Positions 28,273 to 35,012 of a stretch of 64,000 bases of DNA are shown piece by piece. Below the pieces are notes generated by a model that was given only the letters and a program-made list of their open reading frames with translations, searched no databases and had not been told where the DNA came from. The DNA is taken from NCBI GenBank assembly GCA_031360885.1, contig JANMCC010000094.1, positions 1 to 64,000 on the forward strand, read 5' to 3'. Numbering within the stretch: position 1 is the stretch's first letter; every line of letters begins with the position of its first letter. This DNA is from Schlegelella_A sp031360885 (lineage in GTDB: Bacteria > Pseudomonadota > Gammaproteobacteria > Burkholderiales > Burkholderiaceae_C). Both the position numbers and the translations under genes were made by a program.

Positions 28273-29741
28273 ACGCAGCGCGCAATCATCCCCGGATCGA
28301 TCTCGCTCGCATCGCCACCGAAGCGATGTCCCAGCGCGGGCTGGAGCCGGCGTTTCCGCCCGGCGTCGGGCAGCAGCTGGCTTCGATCGGCGGCCCGGGC
28401 AGGGACGACGACCCGCGCATCCGTGATCTCACGGCGCTGCCGTGGTGTTCCCTCGACAACGACGACTCGCTCGATCTCGATCAGTTGACGACGTGCGAGC
28501 CGCTCGGCGGCGGCTCGGTCAAGATCCTGGTGGCGGTAGCCGACGTCGATGTGCTCGTGAAGAAGGGGTCGGCGATCGACGAGCACGCCCGGTTCAACAC
28601 GACGTCGGTGTACACCTCGGCGAAGGTGTTTCCGATGTTGCCCGAGCGTCTGTCGACCGACCTGACTTCGCTCAACCAGGATCAGGACCGCCTCGCCCTC
28701 GTAACCGAGATGGTCGTCGCCCCGGACGGCGGGGTCGCAGCAGCGACCGTCTATCGCGCGAAGGTGCGCAACAAGGCGAAGATGGCCTACGACGCGGTGG
28801 CTGCCTGGATCGACGGTGGCGGCCCGTTGCCGGGGGCCGCCCGCGCGGTGGCCGCAATGGACCTGCAGCTCCGAACTCAGGACGAAGTCGCCCAGCGGTT
28901 GCGCGCGCGACGCCACGCCGAGGGATCGCTCGAGCTCGAGACCTTCCAGCCGCGCGCCGTGTTCGACGGTGAACGCGTGGTCGATATTCGCCAGCAGGTC
29001 CAGAACCGGGCTCGCCAACTGATCGAGGAGCTGATGATCGCGACCAACGAGCACGCCGCCGGCTTTCTGGCGAGCGCGGGCGTCGCCTCATTGCGCCGTG
29101 TCGTCCGGTCTCCCGAGAGATGGCTGCGCATCGTGGAAGTCGCCCGCAAGCTCGGTGGGTCCTTGCCGACAGCGCCGAGCTCGCAGGCGCTTGCGGCGTT
29201 TCTCGCCAGACGTCACCAGGCCGATCCGGTGCGATTCCCGGACCTCTCTCTCGCCATCGTCAAGCTGATGGGATCGGGTGAATACGTCGCCGAGCAACCG
29301 GGCGAAGCGCCGATCGGCCATTTCGGCCTGGCGACGCGCGACTACACGCACTCCACCGCTCCCAACCGCCGCTTCCCCGACCTGATCACGTCTCGCCTGC
29401 TCAAGACCGTTCTGTCCGGGAGCCTGCCGGCCTACAGCCTCGCCGAGTTGAAAGCGCTCGCACAACACTGCACCGACCAGGAGGACGCCGCACAGAAGGT
29501 CGAGCGCAGCGTCCGCAAGTCCGAGGCCGCTCTGCTTCTCGAATCGCATGTCGGCCAGCAGTTCGACGCGATCGTGACCGGCCGCTCGACGAGCGGCACC
29601 TGGGTTCGCATCTTCACGCCTCCCGTCGAGGGCAAGCTGGTGGGGCGAATGCCCGAGCTCGAAGTCGGTCAGCGGGCCCGAGTCAAGCTCGTGGCGACGA
29701 ACGTGGAGCATGGGTTCATCGATTTCGTGCTGATCGAGTGA
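28269..29741 (+). CDS. RNB-domain ribonuclease (RNase II/R family), short form
   Basis: About 490 residues. An RNB catalytic domain spans most of the protein, with the acidic cluster SLDNDDSLDLDQLT that should bind the catalytic metal and YTHSTAPNRRFPDLITSRLL near residue 360, followed by a C-terminal S1-like segment (QFDAIVTGRSTSGTWVRI). It lacks the N-terminal cold-shock domains of classical RNase R/II. Probably a 3'-5' exoribonuclease. GTG overlaps the stop of the deleted acetate kinase. Similar short RNB proteins occur beside phosphoketolase genes in stress-related islands, from general knowledge; the link is not understood. Confidence 0.88.
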   Translation: MNAARNHPRIDLARIATEAMSQRGLEPAFPPGVGQQLASIGGPGRDDDPRIRDLTALPWCSLDNDDSLDLDQLTTCEPLGGGSVKILVAVADVDVLVKKGSAIDEHARFNTTSVYTSAKVFPMLPERLSTDLTSLNQDQDRLALVTEMVVAPDGGVAAATVYRAKVRNKAKMAYDAVAAWIDGGGPLPGAARAVAAMDLQLRTQDEVAQRLRARRHAEGSLELETFQPRAVFDGERVVDIRQQVQNRARQLIEELMIATNEHAAGFLASAGVASLRRVVRSPERWLRIVEVARKLGGSLPTAPSSQALAAFLARRHQADPVRFPDLSLAIVKLMGSGEYVAEQPGEAPIGHFGLATRDYTHSTAPNRRFPDLITSRLLKTVLSGSLPAYSLAELKALAQHCTDQEDAAQKVERSVRKSEAALLLESHVGQQFDAIVTGRSTSGTWVRIFTPPVEGKLVGRMPELEVGQRARVKLVATNVEHGFIDFVLIE

Positions 29742-29762
29742 ACGGGCCGCTGGACCGGCCGC

Positions 29763-30350
29763 TCACGACAGCCAGCGCAACCTCCGCTCTTTCGCGATCT
29801 TGTGCCAATCGACCTTCGCGAAGGCATAGACGAGGGCGAGCAGCACAAGCTGCGTCACTACGAAATACAGCCACGAGACTGGCCCGGTCAGGTCCGGCGT
29901 GAGCCAACGCGACGCCAAAGAGCCGCCCGCGAACGCACCCGCATAGCTGACGAACCGACCGATGAAGAAAGGAACGGCCAGAAGGCGCAGCGGCGCGCGG
30001 GTCAAGCCGTAGGCCAGGAAGAGCGCGTTGGACGGCAAGGGGCTGAAGGCGAAGAGCAGAAACACCACTGCGCTGGTGGCCCTTCGCCGCTTGACCATCT
30101 CTGCCACGGTGTCGAGGTTTGCGCGCATTGCGGCCCCGACCCAGCGGCTGCGCACGATGCGTTGCGCGAAATGGGCCAGGACAACACGGCCACACGTGGC
30201 CGCCAGAGATGCGACCAAGGCGATCAGCCAGGGATTGGCGTCGGGGTGCTTGAGTCCGACATACGAGATCACCATCCAGGTCGGGGGCGCGAATGCCGGC
30301 AAGGCGTTGAGCGCGAAGACAACGAGGAAGAGAAGCGTCAGCGAGGCCAT
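29763..30350 (-). CDS. VTT-domain (DedA/TVP38-like) membrane protein
   Basis: About 195 residues with five or six hydrophobic segments. Carries the VTT/SNARE-associated fold signature: FSPLPSNALFLAYGLTRAPL and VPFFIGRFVSYAGAF. Such proteins sit in the inner membrane and are implicated in lipid scrambling and envelope homeostasis. I use ATG 30350 (MASLTLLFLVVFALN); a GTG at 30389 would add 13 residues, and neither has a clear Shine-Dalgarno. It converges on the RNB gene with a 21-bp gap. Confidence 0.75.
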   Translation of the reverse strand: MASLTLLFLVVFALNALPAFAPPTWMVISYVGLKHPDANPWLIALVASLAATCGRVVLAHFAQRIVRSRWVGAAMRANLDTVAEMVKRRRATSAVVFLLFAFSPLPSNALFLAYGLTRAPLRLLAVPFFIGRFVSYAGAFAGGSLASRWLTPDLTGPVSWLYFVVTQLVLLALVYAFAKVDWHKIAKERRLRWLS

Positions 30351-30439
30351 CCGCGCATTCTGCGGCGTGGCAGCAAGCAGCCGCAGCACGCTTGTGCGAG
30401 ATCAAGCCGCACGGCGTTTGCGGCTTTGACAATCGGGGA

Positions 30440-30815
30440 CTTCCCATTTCCAGGATCCCCTCGTCTACCTCCTGCTGGTTGCTGTCGCCATCACGCTCGT
30501 CGCCTGGCTGATCGAAGGCAGTCGCGGCTGGCCACCATCGTGGTGGTGGCCACCATCCTGCTGATCTCCGAGATTCACAGCGCCGCCGACGTCACCCGCG
30601 TCCTGCTGCTGGGCGGCTCCCTCGCGGTGGCAGCCGTTCCGGCAGGGCTGCCGGCGATCTTGTCGGTGGTGCTCGCGCTCGGGTTGCGGCGCATGGCTCG
30701 AGGCCGGACCCTTGCGCGACGAGAACAGTTGCGTCGCCGGTACGACGCATCGTGGCTGCAGAAGATCGCCGCGCTCCGCGCTTGACAAAACGCAAGTCGT
30801 CGTCAAGGCGCCTCC
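30440..30815 (+). pseudogene. Remnants of a P2-type cation-transporting ATPase
   Basis: Three fragments in changing frames resemble parts of a Ca2+/Mg2+-type P-ATPase. FQDPLVYLLLVAVAITLVAW resembles the first membrane hairpin. From ~30590, AVAAVPAGLPAILSVVLALG and the following RRMARG match the M4 region. About 30781, LDKTQVVVKA resembles the phosphorylation-site region with the middle of the motif lost. The cytoplasmic domains between and after are missing. No functional product can be made. Confidence 0.65.
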
Positions 30816-30866
30816 CCTAGGATGCTTTGAGACACGCCGCCCGGCTCTCCAACCAACCTCTATCGC

Positions 30867-31310
30867 ATGGACTCCCCGATGAAACTCGCTCGCTCACTTT
30901 CACTCGTGTTTGCCGTCGGCATCGCCGGCGCGCCCGCCTGGGCCGCCGGAACCGATGAGCATCAAGCTCATCACCCCGCGGTCACCGCCTCTGCGCCCGT
31001 GTCCAAAGCCACTCCTGGCAAGCCCAGCGACTACGTGACGCGCATGGATGCACAGACGAAGACGATGCGGGCGATGCACGACCGAATGATGGCCGCCAAA
31101 ACGCCCGAGCAACGCAACGCCCTGATGCTCGAGCACATGAAGGCCATGCAGGAAGGCATGGCGATGATGAGCGGCACGCCCCCGGAAGGAATGGGTGGCG
31201 TGAAAGGCGACATGGCTGCGCACCATCAGACGATGGAAAAGCGCATGGAGATGATGCAGGCCATGATGCAGATGATGATGGATCGTCTGCCCGCTGCGCC
31301 AGCGAATTGA
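30867..31310 (+). CDS. Exported Met/His-rich small protein
   Basis: About 147 residues. A Sec signal peptide (MKLARSLSLVFAVGIAGAPAWA) begins at the second ATG (30879), which may be the true start. The mature part is rich in Met and His (MRAMHDRMMAAKTPEQRNAL, HMKAMQEGMAMM, MEKRMEMMQAMMQMMMDR) and probably helical. The composition suggests a periplasmic metal-binding protein, for copper or silver, fitting the copper genes downstream. I recognise no named family, so the function is inferred from composition and context. Confidence 0.7.
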   Translation: MDSPMKLARSLSLVFAVGIAGAPAWAAGTDEHQAHHPAVTASAPVSKATPGKPSDYVTRMDAQTKTMRAMHDRMMAAKTPEQRNALMLEHMKAMQEGMAMMSGTPPEGMGGVKGDMAAHHQTMEKRMEMMQAMMQMMMDRLPAAPAN

Positions 31311-31331
31311 CGCAGTGACGGAGTGACGGTC

Positions 31332-31543
31332 ATGACACCTCTTCGCACAGGCCTCGCGCTGGCCATCGCCGTCGGGCTCTTCCACGCCCTCTGCGCTCTC
31401 GTCTGGGCGCTCGCGCCTGGACCATGGTCCAGCCGCGACCCTTTGCGCTTTCCGGGTTCCTGATCGCGCTGGTCGTCCTGACTGCATGGGCGTTCTTCAT
31501 GGGGACGTTTTTCTCCTGGTTGCGCGACCGCTTGGCGCGGTGA
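31332..31543 (+). pseudogene. Frameshifted remnant of a small two-helix membrane protein (DUF5676-like)
   Basis: The first frame (ATG 31332) encodes MTPLRTGLALAIAVGLFHAL and ends at a TGA at 31461. A second frame (+2) continues with VQPRPFALSGFLIALVVLTA and AFFMGTFFSWLRDRLAR to a TGA at 31541. Joined, they resemble small two-helix membrane proteins of the DUF5676 type, from which about 20 residues between the helices are missing. The family match is from memory of its pattern and is tentative; the frame break is directly visible. Confidence 0.55.
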
Positions 31544-31571
31544 CCCTGGCGAAGCTTCTTTGGAGGCAAGA

Positions 31572-31868
31572 ATGAATCACGACCACGTTTCTGCCGAAGC
31601 CGGACCGACGGGTTTCTGGCGTTCGCGCTACGCCATCGGGCTGATCTTCTTCGGCGCGGTAGCGATGTACTTTCTGCTCACCGAGCATCGCGCCCATTTC
31701 TTCGGCGCGCTGCCCTTCCTGTTGCTTCTCGCCTGCCCGCTGATGCACGTCTTCATGCATCACGGCCACGGGAGCCACGCGGGCGGACACGCCCATCGCG
31801 ACGGCGACGGTGGAGGTTCCGCCGCATCGGCGGGCCCTCGGGCCGCGACGACCGAAAATCGGCCATGA
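31572..31868 (+). CDS. DUF2933-family small membrane protein
   Basis: About 98 residues. Two short hydrophobic segments (YAIGLIFFGAVAMYFLL and FGALPFLLLLACPLMHVFMH) are followed by a His/Gly-rich tail (HHGHGSHAGGHAHRDGDGGG). This matches DUF2933, small membrane proteins common in metal-resistance regions. TGGAGG lies 5 bp upstream of the ATG, which is preferred over the ATG at 31560. The stop overlaps the next ATG. The His-rich tail suggests metal binding; function unknown. Confidence 0.78.
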   Translation: MNHDHVSAEAGPTGFWRSRYAIGLIFFGAVAMYFLLTEHRAHFFGALPFLLLLACPLMHVFMHHGHGSHAGGHAHRDGDGGGSAASAGPRAATTENRP

Positions 31869-32518
31869 GCCACGACACTTCCGCATACGGGCTGTGGGCG
31901 CTGGTCTTCTTCAACTCGGCCATCTTCCTGATCTTCGCTTTCAGCTTCTTCAAGCCTCAGACCGCGCGCGACTGGCGGAGCTTCGGCGCTTTCGCCGCCT
32001 TCATCATCGCGCTGTTCGTCGAGATGTACGGCTTCCCGCTCAGCATCTACCTGATGTCGGGCTGGCTGCAGACGAAGTACCCGAATCTCGACCTGCTGTC
32101 GCACAACGCCGGTCACCTCTGGTCGACGCTTCTGGGCGAAAAGGGCGATCCGCACTTCGGCCCGCTCCACATTGCGAGCTACGTGTTCCTGGGTTTCGGT
32201 TTTTACCTGCTGGCGAACGCGTGGCGGGTTCTGTACGACGCCCAGCGCCGCAACGTTCTGGCGACGTCCGGTCCCTATGCACGGATTCGCCATCCGCAAT
32301 ACGTGGCCTTCGTCCTCATCCTGCTGGGCTTCCTGCTCCAGTGGCCCACGCTGCTCACGTTGGTGATGTTCCCGATCCTGCTCGTGATGTACGGGCGACT
32401 CGCGGTGAACGAAGAAGCGGAGATGCGCAAGCGTTTCGGCGCCGCGTTCGACGCCTACGCCGCCCGCACGCCGCGTTTCTTGCCGTCTTGGCGTACCGGA
32501 ATGTCGGTGCCGATCTGA
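31865..32518 (+). CDS. Isoprenylcysteine carboxyl methyltransferase-like (ICMT/PEMT family) membrane protein
   Basis: About 217 residues with five hydrophobic segments. The C-terminal half has the ICMT/PEMT signature: SGPYARIRHPQYVAFVLILL (SAM-binding RHPxY) and NEEAEMRKRFGAAFDAYAAR. In bacteria such proteins methylate unknown small molecules or lipids, and are frequent in copper/metal islands next to DUF2933 genes. ATG overlaps the DUF2933 stop, so the two form a coupled pair. Confidence 0.82.
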   Translation: MSHDTSAYGLWALVFFNSAIFLIFAFSFFKPQTARDWRSFGAFAAFIIALFVEMYGFPLSIYLMSGWLQTKYPNLDLLSHNAGHLWSTLLGEKGDPHFGPLHIASYVFLGFGFYLLANAWRVLYDAQRRNVLATSGPYARIRHPQYVAFVLILLGFLLQWPTLLTLVMFPILLVMYGRLAVNEEAEMRKRFGAAFDAYAARTPRFLPSWRTGMSVPI

Positions 32519-32549
32519 AATCTCACCGTCACGTCAAGGAGACCACACC

Positions 32550-32699
32550 GTGCAAAACCTCGGCTTCGACGTCAGCGGCGTGACCTGCGGCGGCTGCGCC
32601 GGCAGCGTCCAGCGAACACTCAGCAAGCTCGACGGCATGGGTCTCGGCTATTCCGCCAAGGCCCGCCCGGCAGCTCACCGAGAGCTGGCTCGTGCATGA
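32550..32699 (+). pseudogene. Heavy-metal-associated (HMA) protein with internal deletion
   Basis: AAGGAG at 32536-32541 and a GTG at 32550 start a 49-residue frame: VQNLGFDVSGVTCGGCAGSV carries an intact CxxC metal site and the first helix continues to KLDG. The next residues (GLGYSAKARPA) belong to the end of an HMA domain, so the central strands, about 30 residues, are missing. A folded ferredoxin-like domain is not expected. Too short for many gene finders. Confidence 0.65.
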
Positions 32700-34098
32700 G
32701 CAAGAAGCAAGCAGCCGACCGCTCGCGACGCTTCTTGGCGGTCATGCCGGGAGCAGCCGCATCGCAAGGGAGGCGGGCGAAGGCGGGATCGGCAAGAAGC
32801 TGACGGTCGATGGGGAGCTGCAAAAGCTGCAGCGCGAGACATTCGACTATTTCTTGCATGAAACGAACCCCGCCAATGGTCTTGTGATCGACAAGACGGC
32901 GCCGAATTGGCCGGCGAGCATCGCCGCGACCGGCCTGGCGTTGGCGTGCTACCCGGTCAGTGTCGAACGCGGGTTCATGACCCGCGCCGCGGCAATTGAC
33001 CGTACGCTCGCAACGCTGCGATTCTTCTGGAACAGCCGGCAGGGCCCCGAGGCCGACACCACCGGATACCGAGGCTTCTACTACCACTTCCTCGACATGC
33101 AGACCGGCCGGCGCGCCGGCCAGTGTGAGCTGTCCACGGTGGACAGCACGTTCCTGATTGCAGGGGCATTGGCGGCGGCTGCGTATTTCAGCGCCGACCG
33201 GGCAGACGAGAACGAAATAGGGGCGCTCGCAGACGCGCTCTACCGCCGCGCCGACTGGAGTTGGGCGCAAAACGGCGGTTCAACCGTCACCCACGGCTGG
33301 AAGCCGGAGAGCGGGTTCCTCCCTTACCGATGGGAGGGCTACGACGAGGCACTGCTGCTCTACGTCCTGGGACTGGGCTCGCCGACCCATCCGCTGCCTG
33401 CGCAAAGCTATGCGGCGTGGACCGCCACCTACCGGTGGGAGCAAGGTGCCGCCCCGGACGGGGAGCAGGACTATTTGTATGCAGGGCCGCTGTTCACTCA
33501 CCAGCTGTCTCATGTGTGGGTCGACTTTCGCGGCATCCAGGACGCGTTCATGCGCGGGAAAGGCATCGACTATTTCGAGAACAGCCGCCGTGCCACGTTC
33601 GCGCAGCAGCGATATGCGATCGCCAACCCTCGACAGTACGAGAGCTACGGCGACCACTGCTGGGGAATCACGGCGAGTGAAGGCCCCGGCCCCGGCAATC
33701 TCGTCGTCGATGGCGTCGAGCGCGAGTTCTTCGACTATGTGGCGCGCGGCGTACCGAACGGGCCGGACGACGGAACGCTCGCACCGTGGGCCGTGGTCGC
33801 ATCGCTGCCTTTCGCGCCCGAGATCGTGTTGCCCACCTTGGACTACTGCATCTACCAAGCCAGATTGACCGAATTCAATTCCTACGGGTTCAAGGCTTCC
33901 TTCAATCCTTCGCACCCGGGGGAACCGGGCAATCCCTATGGCTGGTGGGTCTCCCCCTGGCATTTCGGGCTCAACCAGGGGCCGATCGTCTTAATGATCG
34001 AAAACTTCCGCTCCGGACTGTTATGGCAACTGATGCGAAGTTGCCCCTACATCGTCAGCGGCCTGCGCCGGGCCGGCTTCACAGGCGGCTGGCTCTAG
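32692..34098 (+). CDS. Glucoamylase-like (PF10091/COG5368) protein, N-terminus uncertain
   Basis: About 468 residues. From about residue 40 the protein follows the glycoamylase-like fold, an (alpha/alpha)6 glycoside hydrolase-type domain: LQRETFDYFLHETNPANGLV, GYRGFYYHFLDMQTG, ELSTVDSTFLIAGAL, GYDEALLLYVLGLGSP, QLSHVWVDFRGIQDAF, YGDHCWGITASEGPG and PWHFGLNQGPIVLMIENF. Such proteins act on beta-1,2-glucans or related glucans in some bacteria. No signal peptide is visible in this frame; the only in-frame start is a GTG inside the preceding HMA remnant. An ATG at 32696 in another frame gives ADRSRRFLAVMPGAAAS, weakly Tat-like, before stopping, so a frameshift may have cut off the export signal. 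Confidence 0.75.
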   Translation: MHEQEASSRPLATLLGGHAGSSRIAREAGEGGIGKKLTVDGELQKLQRETFDYFLHETNPANGLVIDKTAPNWPASIAATGLALACYPVSVERGFMTRAAAIDRTLATLRFFWNSRQGPEADTTGYRGFYYHFLDMQTGRRAGQCELSTVDSTFLIAGALAAAAYFSADRADENEIGALADALYRRADWSWAQNGGSTVTHGWKPESGFLPYRWEGYDEALLLYVLGLGSPTHPLPAQSYAAWTATYRWEQGAAPDGEQDYLYAGPLFTHQLSHVWVDFRGIQDAFMRGKGIDYFENSRRATFAQQRYAIANPRQYESYGDHCWGITASEGPGPGNLVVDGVEREFFDYVARGVPNGPDDGTLAPWAVVASLPFAPEIVLPTLDYCIYQARLTEFNSYGFKASFNPSHPGEPGNPYGWWVSPWHFGLNQGPIVLMIENFRSGLLWQLMRSCPYIVSGLRRAGFTGGWL

Positions 34099-34159
34099 CC
34101 AAAGGTGGCAACCGACTCAGCCACTTCCAATGGGTCCATCGGTTCACCAGGGGAACAAC

Positions 34160-34591
34160 ATGACCGTAGCGAACGTTTCGAAAGCAAGCGCGTATCGGCT
34201 GCCGCCGACCATGAGAGCCGCCCAGGCGGCGATCGAGCTTCCGGAGGTGCAGGAGATGCTGCGAAGGCTGTCTGCATACCGGCTGGGCATCTTCATGCCA
34301 CACAAGCATGACGAGGTCACGGGCGAATTCCTGCCGCTGCCCGACGGAGTCTTGCAGGTGGAGTCCGGCTTGGCCGTGTCGTTCCAGCAGATCGACGATG
34401 TCGCAAGAGAGAGCGAGCAATTTCTTCCCGTGGGCTGGGTGTGGCGTGCCGGCGCAAGGAGCGTCGCGGCCGCATGCGAAATGGTGTCGGACGTCGGGCC
34501 TGGCGACGAGGAGCCGACGGTCAAGCACAAGATGCTCGACGAAGACCGACCCCGCAATCCCGCGCCCCGGTCGGCTTTGCCCGCTGCGTGA
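34160..34591 (+). CDS. Hypothetical protein
   Basis: About 143 residues from ATG 34160, with AGGGGAAC just upstream. Soluble, no signal peptide or membrane segment; a predicted alpha/beta protein with SAYRLGIFMPHKHDEVTGEF and FLPVGWVWRAGARSVAAACE as its most conserved-looking parts. I do not recognise the family. It lies between the glucoamylase-like gene and the Cys-less HMA gene, on the same strand. Confidence 0.6.
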   Translation: MTVANVSKASAYRLPPTMRAAQAAIELPEVQEMLRRLSAYRLGIFMPHKHDEVTGEFLPLPDGVLQVESGLAVSFQQIDDVARESEQFLPVGWVWRAGARSVAAACEMVSDVGPGDEEPTVKHKMLDEDRPRNPAPRSALPAA

Positions 34592-34641
34592 TCGCGACGG
34601 GGGCGAGGCATTCCGGATGTGAGAACAGAGTAGGAGATGCG

Positions 34642-34959
34642 ATGAAGACCAGCGTTATCGAAGTGCGCGACATGCTCTCGGTGTTGAGCGTGCCTGGCGT
34701 GGAAAAGCGGATCGGCGACGTGCCGGGAGTTGAAAGTGTCACGGTGAATTTCGCTGCCGGGAATGCGACGGTGCGTTTCGACGAAACCCGACTGAACCTC
34801 GCCGACATCAAGTCCGACGTTCGCCAAAGCGGGTACCACGCATCCGCCGGGTCCACCGATCCGGCGGCAGGCAGTCACGAGGGTCACGCGGCACCGGGGG
34901 CTTCGCCGAACGACGGCGAACCTGTGCCACCGGGGAAAGCCCCGGCTGCAGCTGGCTAG
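34642..34959 (+). CDS. Small protein with a cysteine-less HMA domain
   Basis: About 105 residues. Residues 1-66 have the HMA ferredoxin-like pattern (VPGVEKRIGDVPGVESVTVNF, then ATVRFDETRLNLADIKSDVR), but where the family has GMTCxxC this protein reads RDMLSVLS, so both metal-ligand cysteines are absent. The tail is His/Pro-rich (GSHEGHAAPGASPNDGEPVP). It starts with nearly the same 17 residues as the next gene's N-terminal domain, so the two arose by tandem duplication. TAGGAG lies 6 bp before the ATG. Metal delivery through the HMA site is unlikely; a regulatory or protein-contact role is possible. Confidence 0.75.
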   Translation: MKTSVIEVRDMLSVLSVPGVEKRIGDVPGVESVTVNFAAGNATVRFDETRLNLADIKSDVRQSGYHASAGSTDPAAGSHEGHAAPGASPNDGEPVPPGKAPAAAG

Positions 34960-35012
34960 AGCAACGAGCGCCCCGTGCGTTGGCCGATGCAACATCTCCC
35001 TTTGGAGACGCG

